Assembly: GCF_015207005.2 (NCBI RefSeq)
Contig: NZ_JADEXS020000001.1
Span: 4,588,001-4,652,000 of the forward strand
DNA length: 64,000 nucleotides
From: Desmonostoc muscorum LEGE 12446
GTDB taxonomy: Bacteria; Cyanobacteriota; Cyanobacteriia; Cyanobacteriales; Nostocaceae
Reading direction: 5' to 3'
The notes below the pieces were generated by a model. That model had not been told where the DNA came from. It worked only from the letters and a program-made list of their open reading frames with translations, and made no database searches. Below, in pieces: positions 26,349 to 35,013 of the stretch (positions are counted from its first letter, which is position 1; every line of letters begins with the position of its first letter). The position numbers and the translations under genes are program-made.

Positions 26349-26754
26349 TTCAATACAACCATAAAAGCCCACTAACCCAAAACTGCGATCGTGCTGACAG
26401 ACATGGGTTTACAGATAAATATTTAAAATATTTGATAAAAATCGATAATTTCAGCCCAAGAAGCAGGAAGCAATTAATTGCTAGGATGTGAAATTGTTAA
26501 TCCTGCCAGCATTCCTAATTTAAGTTTTAATGAGCGATCGCACACCTGAAATGCCAGACCTCCCGAATCATTAGCCAGAAATTAAAGTGCGATCGCCCCT
26601 ATAATGATCTTGGAAATAATGGGGTCTTGAGCGATCGTCCAAATAGTACTACTCACTATCAATGCTTTTAGCTAAATCGAACATCTGCTGAGACGCGATC
26701 AGTAACTAGACCTTTATTTCAGTGGTGGCGCAATCCATACGTCTTCCACGACTC
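26349..26754. other. intergenic region, no gene seen
   Basis: 406 bases rich in HIP1-like GCGATCGC sites (five or more). A short frame at about 26530 begins like the DUF4157 protein (ATGAGCGATCGCAC) but stops after 14 codons, so it is not a gene. Confidence 0.55.
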
Positions 26755-27879
26755 TCATGAATTGGTTACCAAATCATAAATACTTTCTAGCTTGGCAGTT
26801 TGTTTGCGAATATCAAAATTTTCGCAAATAAACTCTCGTCCTTTAGTACCCATACTTTGAGCCAAACCACGGTCAGACAAGAGAATATCTAATTTCTCTG
26901 CCACACCTTTATCGTCTTTTTCTGCAACTAAAAAGCCAGTTTCTCCATCTAAAACAGCATCGGGAATAGCACTATGCCAGGTAGAAACTATTGGCAAACC
27001 ACAAGCAGCAGCTTCCAAGATTGCAAGCGGTAAACCTTCACTATTGCCGTCCTTTGCTGTTTGACTGGGTAGAGAAAATATTTCTGCACCTCGCACCATT
27101 TTTTGAACTACTTCATAAGGTTGTGCCCCCAGAAAATTTACTCTGTCACTAACACCAAGCTCACTTGCTAGAGTTTTAAATTTTTCAGTCAATGGACCAG
27201 TTCCCAACTGGACAAGTGATACATTTGGATGCTTGTTTGCAATACGTGCAAAGCCTTTTATGAGAGTATCAATGCCTTTTTTTTCAACATGTCTGCCCAC
27301 ACACATAATATATCTTTCATCTGCCGATTCCGTCTTGGGGGCAAACTTTTGTAAATCTATACCACTATTGTGTTGAATAATTTTATCTTTTGGATAGCCA
27401 TATTCAATCATTTTTTTATACAAAAAACTAGAAAAAGCAATGAATTTGGATGCTTTTTCCTTCATTTCTTGCTCATACAAAAGAAATTGATAAAATGCTG
27501 GATTACCAGACAGCCACATATTTTTACGTGTCAGTGTGATATCATACCCGTAAAATGTAACTATGAAAGGAATATTTAATTTTTCTGCTAATCGCATTCC
27601 ATAAATACCATCCGGGCCAAAATGAGCATGAATTAATTTTAAATTTTTTAACTCATTGTTATTTTCAAACATATTTGTTGAAGCAGTTAGTGCATAAAAT
27701 AACTGCTTGATATTCAAGAAGTCATTATCACTAACAGCAACATGATCAAAAGGAATTTCTTTTAAGAGGCGACAACTAACAAATAAAGGCTTGTATCTTT
27801 GTAAATTATGAGCTTGCTCTCCAATAAAAGTTTCTGACACTCTTGGATAGGCTCGGCGATACATACCAACTAGTTTCAT
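26755..27879 (-). CDS. GT4-family glycosyltransferase
   Basis: 374 residues. The N-terminal GT-B domain is divergent (MYRRAYPRVSETFIGEQAHNL, HAHFGPDGIYGMRLAEK). The C-terminal domain has the usual GT4 features: IMCVGRHVEKKGIDTLIKGF, VSLVQLGTGPLTEKF and the nucleotide-sugar motif GLPLAILEAAACGLPIVSTWHSAIPDAV (EX7E-like). The N-terminal PRVSETFI resembles colanic-acid/exopolysaccharide transferases. So it probably adds a sugar in exopolysaccharide or glycan synthesis. It stands alone, with no other polysaccharide gene adjacent. Donor and acceptor are unknown. Confidence 0.88.
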   Translation of the reverse strand: MKLVGMYRRAYPRVSETFIGEQAHNLQRYKPLFVSCRLLKEIPFDHVAVSDNDFLNIKQLFYALTASTNMFENNNELKNLKLIHAHFGPDGIYGMRLAEKLNIPFIVTFYGYDITLTRKNMWLSGNPAFYQFLLYEQEMKEKASKFIAFSSFLYKKMIEYGYPKDKIIQHNSGIDLQKFAPKTESADERYIMCVGRHVEKKGIDTLIKGFARIANKHPNVSLVQLGTGPLTEKFKTLASELGVSDRVNFLGAQPYEVVQKMVRGAEIFSLPSQTAKDGNSEGLPLAILEAAACGLPIVSTWHSAIPDAVLDGETGFLVAEKDDKGVAEKLDILLSDRGLAQSMGTKGREFICENFDIRKQTAKLESIYDLVTNS

Positions 27880-28782
27880 GGTGTTACTCCTAATTTCAAT
27901 TTAGTATTTTTCTTTCCAAAAATGAACGAGATATTGGGTACAAAAAAACTGTATTGTATCCTTTCTAACTTTTGTATTATTGACTTATTTGTAGTATCAT
28001 TTTGTCCAAATATATTTACTGAAATAATGATTCAGGAAATATTTTTAATGGGTTTTTAGATAGCAATCCTAAATCAGTTGTGAGATAAAAATGGGTGAAA
28101 GCCTTATAAATACGTACTTTTTAACTGCGTATCTTCTCACGTCTCAATTCGTATTGCTATAGAGGAAAGTAGCATAAAAAATAGAAAAATGCTGAATTAT
28201 TTGATCAAACCTGACTGGGTTGGTGCTAGCCTCCCTTTCTTTATTGCAATTACTTGCTGACTATCTAAATACAAACATGCAAAATATAGCACATAATCAT
28301 AATATAGTAATTATTTCTGATTTCTGAACAAGACTCACAGAAAACCTTAGTCATATGATGTCCGGCAAATCACTTATAATATACTAATCCGAATTTTGTG
28401 CAAAAAGCCGTGCAAAAGCATAGGAGGGAATACCATTTGGTAGCTCTAAAAATGTTTTTAACCACTAGTACTTCGCGCAACCGTATGTCTCTATTGCCAC
28501 CGAACCATCAGATCCACTAATCACAGCACATAGGGCGATGGTCATAATATCGCAGGACTGACGTACAGGTAACGGAAAATCCTAGACGCACAGCGGTGAA
28601 GCAGCGTCGTCTTGGGGGTTTCCCCCATGAGCGACTGCTGTTAGCGCAGCGTTAGCGACGTTAGGAGCGTCACCTGGAGGGCTTACCGCAGAGGAGGCAG
28701 AGGACAGGGAGGAATAAGAGTTTGAGAGGTTTTTGCCTAAGTCCTATATCGATTCATTACTCATAGCTAAGATACTTCCAAT

Positions 28783-28811
28783 AAAAAAAACGTCCCATCG
28801 CTGCGGGATGC
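28783..28811 (-). terminator. possible intrinsic terminator of hfq
   Basis: On the minus strand, ATCCC-GCAGCGAT-GGGA is followed by CG and eight Ts. It lies ~85 bases past the hfq stop codon. The stem is short (4-5 bp), but a strong palindrome sits between it and hfq. Confidence 0.4.
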
Positions 28812-28820
28812 TCTGCAAAC

Positions 28821-28848
28821 GTAGGGGCGCACAGCTGTGCGCCCCTAC
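28821..28848. repeat. perfect 28-bp palindrome of the GTAGGGG family
   Basis: GTAGGGGCGCACAG paired to its exact complement CTGTGCGCCCCTAC without a spacer. It lies just downstream of hfq (stop at 28894) and may contribute to its 3' end. Confidence 0.8.
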
Positions 28849-28893
28849 CATGTACCTTATTCAAATGAAAATCGCTATATATTCTCTCTATTC

Positions 28894-29118
28894 CTAACTT
28901 GTTTTTGGTTTAATATAAGCGATCGCTTGTTTCCAAATAGTAGTTTGCTCGCTATTTTCATCTACAATGCATACACAATGTGGGTCTTGCCATAAAACCC
29001 TTCCTGTGATTACATCGCCAGTCAGCAACTTGAACTCTGCTGGGGTTGTTTGTTTAATCAGGCTTTGAACTTGTCTAATACTAGGCAAAGAGGTGTCAAA
29101 TTCAGTAATCATAGTCAT
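28894..29118 (-). CDS. hfq: RNA chaperone-like protein Hfq, cyanobacterial type
   Basis: 74 residues. It shows the short Sm-like fold of cyanobacterial Hfq (LPSIRQVQSLIKQTTPAEFKLLTGDVITGRVLWQDPHCVCIVD, in the order helix-Sm1), ending in QTTIWKQAIAYIKP (Sm2). The E. coli KHA signature is replaced as in other cyanobacteria, which bind PilB/type IV pili partners rather than typical sRNAs. As I recall, hfq lies beside dapF in Anabaena too, and here it is divergent from dapF. The intergenic repeats begin right at the start codon. The start ATG could be either of two close ATGs; the difference is only two residues. Confidence 0.93.
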   Translation of the reverse strand: MTMITEFDTSLPSIRQVQSLIKQTTPAEFKLLTGDVITGRVLWQDPHCVCIVDENSEQTTIWKQAIAYIKPKTS

Positions 29119-29178
29119 TAGTCATTAGTCATTAGTCATTGGTCATTGGTCATTGGTCATTGGGCATTGGGCATTGGT
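29116..29178. repeat. GTCATT(A/G)-type heptamer tandem array
   Basis: GTCATTA, GTCATTG and GGCATTG units (about eight) lie between the divergent hfq and dapF start codons, i.e. in the promoter region of both. Confidence 0.8.
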
Positions 29179-29244
29179 TATTCACAAATGACAAAAGACA
29201 AGTGACCAATGACAAAACACAAATATAATTTATTGATTTTGCAA

Positions 29245-30108
29245 ATGGCAATCGAATTTACTAAGTATCATGGTCTAGGCAACGACTTTATTCTGATTGA
29301 CAATCGCTCGTCTTCTTTGCCTGTAGTGACTCCAGAGGAAGCTATTAAGTTGTGCGATCGCCATTTTGGTATTGGCGCTGATGGTGTAATTTTTGCTCTA
29401 CCTGGCGAAAACGGCACTGATTACACCATGCGGATTTTCAACTCCGATGGTTCGGAACCAGAAATGTGTGGTAATGGTATTCGCTGTTTAGCTGGCTTTT
29501 TGGCAGACTTGGAGGGTGAATCCCGCAATCAAGACTCATATCGCATTCATACCCTGGCTGGTGTGATTACACCCCAAATTCTACCTAACGATCAAGTGAA
29601 GGTGGATATGGGTTCACCCAGGTTACTTGCTGCTGAAATTCCTACTACCCTTACACCTGCCCAAGAAAAAGTCATTAATCAGCCCTTAGAAGTGGCAGGG
29701 CAAACTTGGGAAGTCACCTGTGTAAGTATGGGAAATCCTCACTGCATTACCTTTGTGGAAGATGTCGCCGCAATTGAGCTAGAAACCATAGGCCCGAAAT
29801 TTGAGCATCACCCAGTTTTTCCCCAACGCACAAATACTGAATTTATTCAAGTAGTGCGCCGCGATTATCTGAAAATGCGCGTCTGGGAACGGGGTGCAGG
29901 GATTACCTTAGCTTGTGGTACTGGTGCTTGTGCTTCTTTGGTGGCTGGTGTGCTAACTGGAAAATGCGATCGCACTGCCACTGTAGAATTACCAGGGGGG
30001 CTATTACAAATTGAATGGTCAGAAATCGACCAACGAATTTACATGACAGGCCCAGCTGAACGGGTATTCACAGGTAAACTTTCTCAAGTCTCCAATTCTG
30101 AATCCTAA
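29245..30108 (+). CDS. dapF: diaminopimelate epimerase
   Basis: 287 residues from the ATG at 29245 ([15 protein letters not shown]), the usual start; 36 bases upstream another ATG would add an uncharacteristic lead. It interconverts LL- and meso-diaminopimelate for lysine and peptidoglycan. Both catalytic cysteines are present: [13 protein letters not shown] and [14 protein letters not shown]. Other family residues are [10 protein letters not shown] and the C-terminal [12 protein letters not shown]. Divergent from hfq. Confidence 0.97.
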   Translation: MAIEFTKYHGLGNDFILIDNRSSSLPVVTPEEAIKLCDRHFGIGADGVIFALPGENGTDYTMRIFNSDGSEPEMCGNGIRCLAGFLADLEGESRNQDSYRIHTLAGVITPQILPNDQVKVDMGSPRLLAAEIPTTLTPAQEKVINQPLEVAGQTWEVTCVSMGNPHCITFVEDVAAIELETIGPKFEHHPVFPQRTNTEFIQVVRRDYLKMRVWERGAGITLACGTGACASLVAGVLTGKCDRTATVELPGGLLQIEWSEIDQRIYMTGPAERVFTGKLSQVSNSES

Positions 30109-30116
30109 GTCAAATC

Positions 30117-30143
30117 GTAGGGTAGCACAGCTGTGCTACCTAC
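30117..30143. repeat. GTAGGGT palindrome after dapF
   Basis: GTAGGGTAGCACAG and CTGTGCTACC(T)AC form a near-perfect inverted repeat starting eight bases after the dapF stop codon. Possible transcript end. Confidence 0.65.
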
Positions 30144-30204
30144 TAGTACAGCACGGCGCAAATAAACCAACCATTTAAAATGTCTCAAACCCTTATGAAC
30201 AAGT

Positions 30205-30243
30205 AATTACGAATTACGAATTACGAATTACGAATTACGAATT
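30205..30243. repeat. 7-bp tandem array (ACGAATT)
   Basis: Five to six copies of TTACGAA/ACGAATT in a row, ending at ATTCCGCC. It lies between the convergent dapF and ferredoxin genes. Confidence 0.8.
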
Positions 30244-30256
30244 CCGCCTTGCGGTA

Positions 30257-30676
30257 CTAGTGTATTCCACTATATCTACAGGATTTACCCTCTGCCCCTG
30301 CCCCCTGTCCCTCTGCCTCTGGTGTGACTTTCTCATTCTCCCGTCCTACTCTGTTGAAACCCCTGAGTTGTCGCGTTGGATCTTTCTCAGTCCCTCCCAT
30401 TTTGCCGCGAGACCAACCCATGTGACGGGTGTAACTACCTAGCAAGTTTTGGGCAATTAACTCTTCGGAGTCAACTTGATCATCGACTTCGGCGTGAGGC
30501 GACACATAAAGAGCATCCACAGGACAATACAGTTCACACAAAAAGCAAGTCTGACAATCTGACTTGCGAGCAATTACGGCTAACCCGTCGGCTCCAGAAT
30601 CGAATACATCGCGTGGGCAAACTTTCACGCAGATATCACATCCAATACAGCGATCGCCATTCACAATTTCGATCAT
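30257..30676 (-). CDS. 4Fe-4S ferredoxin-like protein (AprB-like), partner of the flavoprotein
   Basis: 139 residues from the ATG at 30676; an upstream start at 30694 would overlap the flavoprotein gene more. Two 4Fe-4S motifs are visible: CIGCDICVKVCP and CQTCFLCELYCP. So it can pass electrons to or from the flavoprotein encoded just upstream (stop and start overlap as TGATG). The last ~21 residues (PEAEGQGAGAEGKSC...) are encoded by a low-complexity C-rich repeat of the kind found in many intergenic regions here, so the native C-terminus is probably lost. AprB is the nearest known family; the physiological substrate is unknown. Confidence 0.85.
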   Translation of the reverse strand: MIEIVNGDRCIGCDICVKVCPRDVFDSGADGLAVIARKSDCQTCFLCELYCPVDALYVSPHAEVDDQVDSEELIAQNLLGSYTRHMGWSRGKMGGTEKDPTRQLRGFNRVGRENEKVTPEAEGQGAGAEGKSCRYSGIH

Positions 30677-32280
30677 CACGCTACCTCTTTCCACTGATTT
30701 TGTTCGGTAACAACCACAACATCATCGATACCATCGGTCAAGATTCGCCGTGTTTGTTGCACATCGGTTGTTGTGAAATCCGTGCGTCGGTGCATTCCTC
30801 GGCTTTCCTGGCGGGCATCTGCACTCGCCCAGATCCAGCGAGCTGTGGCTGTCATTGCCGCCGCTTCCCTTGCCCGCACCGCATTGCGACCTTCGCCTAC
30901 CAGATGATCGCGAATATCCTTCCATACTGCATCCAGACGTTCCCGCGACAGCCCAATCCTGTCTCCAGAACGAAAGAAATTGACATCCAGGGGCAAAGTT
31001 TCAGCCTGAACAGCACTAATCACTTCTGAGATCAGTCCATCTTCTATCTGGTGTTTACGGGGACGCAAACCCGCTTTACCTAAGCCATGAACCAAGCGTG
31101 TCTCTGCTTTGTCGCCAAGGGAGGCTGCAAAAACTGCCGCTGCATAACCGCTCCAAGTGCCGCTGGCAATAGCCCAGGACGCATTAGGGCTTCCTCCCCC
31201 GGACACAGCCCCTGTAAGATTTTCACGAGAGGCTGCATCCCCGGCAACATAAAGTCCGGGCACTGTTGTAGCGCAATCATCATTGATGATTTCCAGTCCG
31301 CCGACTCCGCGAACAGTACCTTCTGAGCGTAGTGTGACTGGGAAGCGCTGCTTAAATGGATCTAATCCGATGCGCTCAAATGGTAAAAAGCAGTTAGGCT
31401 GACCCTGGCGCAACCAATCATGTTCAACGGGATTGCCGCGATCCATCAGGGCATATACTTTTTCACCTGCTATTAGCTGGCGGGCGATGCGTACAGATCG
31501 ATCTTCCCCTGTCTCTGGCAAAGGAGAACCATCTTCCAAATAAAAACTAGCAAAGGAGAATGTTAGCCCTTTGGTTACTGAAGTATGAGCGGGTGCCAAG
31601 CCATATTGGGAGGAAAACTCCATGCCAGATAGTCTGACGCCTGCTTCTGCTCCCATAAGATAACCATCGCCGGTATTGCCGTCGCAACCTAGTGCATGGG
31701 ACAGAAAAGCGCAGCCGCCAGTGGCCAGCACCACGGCACCTGCTCTGACTTCCCAGCGATTCCCACTGCGCGGATGGATACCTGCCGCACCTGCGATCGC
31801 ACCATCCGCTGAAAGTAGTTCCAGTGCGGGATGATGGTCAAGAATGCGTACACCAGCAGCGATCGCTCTTTGGCGCATGAAGCGCATATAATCTGGCCCT
31901 CGCAAGTTAGCACGATAGGGATTGCCTTCATCGTCAAAAGGAAAGGGATAGCCGCTATTTGCTAAGTCATCTAAACCTCTTTGCGCCTGCTCGATGGCAC
32001 GCTGCAACCAACGGCGATCGGCAAGTCCTGTTGACCGCGACAACCGCCGCTCAATTTCTGCATCACGTTGTGCGCCTTTGGGAAGATACCACGCCCCAGT
32101 ATTGGATGGAGCTGTTGCTCCTGACGTACCGCAATATCCCTTATCGGCTAGGACGACGCGGGCACCTTGTCTTGCCGCAGAAAGGGCTGCCCAAGTGCCA
32201 GCAGGACCACCACCTAAAACTAAAACATCGGCTGTAATCACACTCTGTGCTGACGGCATCTGAAAAGTTTCTGTATTCAT
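30676..32280 (-). CDS. FAD-dependent oxidoreductase of the fumarate reductase / AprA-like family
   Basis: 534 residues. The N-terminal FAD fold is VLVLGGGPAGTWAALSAARQGARVVLADKG. The middle has GAVVLATGGCAFLSHALGCDGNTGDGYLMGAEAG, then GLYVAGDAASRENLTGAVSGGGSPNASWAI. The C-terminal helical domain ends with ADARQESRGMHRRTDF, characteristic of fumarate reductase/succinate dehydrogenase-type flavoproteins. With the dicluster ferredoxin next to it, the pair looks like AprA-AprB, though it is shorter than true AprA (about 600+ residues). Related pairs sit beside sulfonate-uptake genes in some bacteria, as I recall. The DNA is visibly GC-richer than the neighbouring genes, which suggests transfer. 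Confidence 0.85.
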   Translation of the reverse strand: MNTETFQMPSAQSVITADVLVLGGGPAGTWAALSAARQGARVVLADKGYCGTSGATAPSNTGAWYLPKGAQRDAEIERRLSRSTGLADRRWLQRAIEQAQRGLDDLANSGYPFPFDDEGNPYRANLRGPDYMRFMRQRAIAAGVRILDHHPALELLSADGAIAGAAGIHPRSGNRWEVRAGAVVLATGGCAFLSHALGCDGNTGDGYLMGAEAGVRLSGMEFSSQYGLAPAHTSVTKGLTFSFASFYLEDGSPLPETGEDRSVRIARQLIAGEKVYALMDRGNPVEHDWLRQGQPNCFLPFERIGLDPFKQRFPVTLRSEGTVRGVGGLEIINDDCATTVPGLYVAGDAASRENLTGAVSGGGSPNASWAIASGTWSGYAAAVFAASLGDKAETRLVHGLGKAGLRPRKHQIEDGLISEVISAVQAETLPLDVNFFRSGDRIGLSRERLDAVWKDIRDHLVGEGRNAVRAREAAAMTATARWIWASADARQESRGMHRRTDFTTTDVQQTRRILTDGIDDVVVVTEQNQWKEVA

Positions 32281-32485
32281 AAACTCATAAATTCCTGAGA
32301 TTGCTTGATTTCAAAGTCTTAAAGAGTTAATTTTTCGCTTGTTTTTTTGTGGCTACATTCTTTATTAAATGAACCGCAAAGGACGCAAAGAGCGCAAAGT
32401 AAGAAATAAGTTAATAATTATTTAATGCAAGTTTACAGAGAATTACTATTAGAAAGCTTGAGAAACAACTAGTTGCCAATCTCTT

Positions 32486-33442
32486 TTATGAACTGGCTTG
32501 ATTGAGAAGACTAATAGCATCTTGGTCGAGATGAAGATTGACAGCTTTGATGATATCGTTGAGTTGATCGAGGTTTGTTGCACTAACAATAGGAGCGGTG
32601 ATGGTCGGATTAGCAATTAGCCACGCCAGAGAAACTTGGGTGGGAGTAGAATTATAAGTTTTTGCTACTCGATAGATTGCCTCTAAAATTGCGAAACCAC
32701 GAGGATTTAAATATTTTTTTATCGCATTACCACGGGCACTAATAGACAAATCTTTTTCTGAGCGGTATTTACCAGATAAAAAGCCACTAGCAATGGAAGA
32801 ATAACTAATCACACCAATTTCATGTTCTTGGGAAATTTGTTGTAAATCCTGCTCATAACCATCTCGGTCATACAAGTTATAACGGGGCTGAAGGCTTTCG
32901 TAGCGAGGATAGCTATGCTGACGGCTGATTTCTAATGCCTGTAGCAGACGAGAACCACTATAATTTGAAGCACCAATCGCACGTACTTTTCCCTGACGAA
33001 TCAATGAAGCGTAGGTTTCAAGAGTCTCTTCAATTGGAGTACTTTCATCGTCAATATGCGATTGATATAGATCGATATAATCAGTTTGTAACCTTTGCAA
33101 TGAGTCTTCAATACCTTGTTGGATGTGTTTATGAGAAAGTCCTTTGCCTTTAACACCCATATCGCTGCCAACTTTAGTTGCAATCACCACTTGGTCACGA
33201 TGACCACGCTGCTTGAGCCATTTTCCTAAAATTGTCTCAGATTCTCCACCTTGGTTTCCTGGAACCCATTTAGAATAAACATCGGCTGTGTCAATAAAAT
33301 TACCTCCAGCCGCTATGAAGTTATCTAAAATCTCAAATGAAGTATTCTCATCAATTGTCCACCCAAAAACGTTGCCACCAAAGGATATTGGTGAGACTTC
33401 TAGTCCTGAACGCCCAAGTTTACGTCTTTGTGTAATGACCAT
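32486..33442 (-). CDS. aldo/keto reductase
   Basis: 318 residues. The AKR TIM-barrel residues are visible: Asp and Tyr in FIDTADVYSKW, Lys in VVIATKVGSDM, and His in DLYQSHIDDES. The N-terminus RRKLGRSGLEVSPISFGGNVFGW and the C-terminal LAWLIANPTITAPIVSATNLDQL are typical of the potassium-channel-beta/YajO-like group using NADPH. The substrate is unknown. It is transcribed leftward, ~200 bases upstream of the flavoprotein gene in the direction of transcription, with AT-rich DNA between. Confidence 0.93.
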   Translation of the reverse strand: MVITQRRKLGRSGLEVSPISFGGNVFGWTIDENTSFEILDNFIAAGGNFIDTADVYSKWVPGNQGGESETILGKWLKQRGHRDQVVIATKVGSDMGVKGKGLSHKHIQQGIEDSLQRLQTDYIDLYQSHIDDESTPIEETLETYASLIRQGKVRAIGASNYSGSRLLQALEISRQHSYPRYESLQPRYNLYDRDGYEQDLQQISQEHEIGVISYSSIASGFLSGKYRSEKDLSISARGNAIKKYLNPRGFAILEAIYRVAKTYNSTPTQVSLAWLIANPTITAPIVSATNLDQLNDIIKAVNLHLDQDAISLLNQASS

Positions 33443-33517
33443 GATTTTTCTCTCAAAACAGTTTTAAAATTATTTCCGCCAACTATATTACTTGAAGTGT
33501 AAAAGCTGATTGCTAGA

Positions 33518-34429
33518 TCAGGGTGTAACTGTTCTTTTACGCTTTAAGATAATCCCTAAGCCACTGGCTACTAGTACGCCCACAATAGTAGTGGGTTCGG
33601 GAACAACTTCAACTTTTGCTGCCACAACCTTGAAATCTGGCCCGTTATCGTTAGGAATATTAGGAATCAGCCCGTTATTGTTAGAGCTGGTTAATCGCAG
33701 TGTTTTGGTGGTGATTCCATCCAAAGTAATACCGATAGAACCAATATTGAAAGGCCCATTGTTAAGGATAGGAGCAACCACAGTACTGATGTTATAGTCG
33801 GCTTTTGTGTAGTTTTGCCTCAATATTTTGTAAGTTGCTATAACTGCATTATTGTCATCCAAAGCTTCAACTAATAAATCGCTATCGCCTGCAACTGTTC
33901 CACCTGCTGTTCCGCCACGCTCCCAAAAAAAGAAGGTATTCACGGGATTTGCGAAAGAGACCTCGATGCTAGCTTTATTTGCATTTTCTCGCGTTACCAA
34001 AATGCTATTCAGATTTAAGTTGCCCAAACTGTCAGCAATGTCTTGAGCGGTTGGGTTTGGTTTTGAAGGTCCTTCTACAAGCAAGTCGTCGTCGGCAGTA
34101 TTGAGGCCTCGTCCTGAATTCAGTACGCCTAGTACACTGCTATCGGGGAGCGTGTAAGTGTCGTTTTGCAGAATCTCTGCTTGCTTGACAACTTCAAAAT
34201 TGCTAATGCTTCTTCCATTAAATTCCACTGAGTCCAGGCGGATATCCCTTGTAGGATCATTAAGCAGATTTCCTGTAGGGTCGTTAATAGGAGTAGCTGT
34301 GACATTAGTTTTAAACGAAAATCCGGTAAATGATGCTGCCTGAGCAGGTGCTATCACCATTAGGGAGGTTATTGATATAGAAGCAGCACTTGTGGCGATC
34401 GCGATCGTTTTTGCAAAGATAGTTCTCAT
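33518..34429 (-). CDS. exported PEP-CTERM sorting-signal protein
   Basis: 303 residues. It has a signal peptide (TIAIATSAASISITSLMVIAPAQA) and, at the C-terminus, VPEPTTIVGVLVASGLGIILKRKR: the PEP motif, a membrane helix and a basic tail. Such proteins are exported, processed by exosortase and attached or released. The middle is a beta-rich domain (LLVEALDDNNAVIATYKIL, NFFFWERGGTAGGT read in part as FFFWERGGTAGG) of unknown role. No exosortase gene is nearby. An inverted repeat (TACGGTAA and TTACCGTA) lies 200 bases upstream. Confidence 0.9.
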   Translation of the reverse strand: MRTIFAKTIAIATSAASISITSLMVIAPAQAASFTGFSFKTNVTATPINDPTGNLLNDPTRDIRLDSVEFNGRSISNFEVVKQAEILQNDTYTLPDSSVLGVLNSGRGLNTADDDLLVEGPSKPNPTAQDIADSLGNLNLNSILVTRENANKASIEVSFANPVNTFFFWERGGTAGGTVAGDSDLLVEALDDNNAVIATYKILRQNYTKADYNISTVVAPILNNGPFNIGSIGITLDGITTKTLRLTSSNNNGLIPNIPNDNGPDFKVVAAKVEVVPEPTTIVGVLVASGLGIILKRKRTVTP

Positions 34430-35013
34430 TTGTATTTCATCTCAGTAGACACCATAAACAACTCGCCTAACTGAATCAGATAGATTAGGCAGGAAAAAAT
34501 CGGTCGCACAGCCTAAAATATATGCAACCTTTCCTCCGCTTCTGCAAAAAGCGAATTCCTAGACTTTTCCATACTTCGGCGAATTAACCCTTCAGTTTTT
34601 GAAAGCCTTTAATAAGGAATTTGATATTTACTACGGTAAATCTGTAAAATTACCGTAGTTTAATATCCCATAGCTTTTTGTCTATGTCAATAAGCTATGA
34701 ATAACACTCATGATTCTTGTAGGGTAAGCCAGACAGCCCGCTCGAATATACAAGGGACAGGCTATGTGGTCTATCCGACAAAACCATCAAAATCATTAGA
34801 CTTCTTGCATAAATCAAAAAAAGAACCCCACCCCGCCTTAGCAAGGCTACGGTGTATACACAAGTTAGTAAGGGCACGGCACTGCCGTGCCCCTACGAGA
34901 AATCTATCTGTATCAAGGTTTTCGTGAAATGGTATTAGGCATTGACAGGAAATACCAAACATGGGTCATTCAAAAACCACATCTTTCGTAGGGGCACAGC
35001 ACTGCTGTGCCCT
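34430..35013. other. intergenic region with palindromes
   Basis: 584 bases upstream of the PEP-CTERM gene. It contains CTACGGTAA and TTACCGTAG as an inverted repeat (34631-34658) and two GTAGGGGC palindromes (34868-34896 and 34988-35014, the latter touching the end of the ATPase gene). No gene seen. Confidence 0.6.

Larger units (their letters stand above)
27880..28893. other. long intergenic region with repeats
   Basis: About 1 kb without a convincing gene. The left half is AT-rich. From about 28590 to 28710 there is a GC-rich dispersed repeat (GTTAGCGCAGCGTTAGCGAC, GGGGGTTTCCCCC). It then has a degenerate half of the ACTTACGCAAA MITE (TTTTTGCCTAAGTCCT near 28730), a terminator-like hairpin (28783-28811) and a perfect palindrome (28821-28848). 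Confidence 0.6.

Noticed and set aside
30260..32263. Several long plus-strand frames opposite the flavoprotein and ferredoxin genes
   Set aside because: Antisense shadows caused by the GC-rich codon use of the real leftward genes; no family match.
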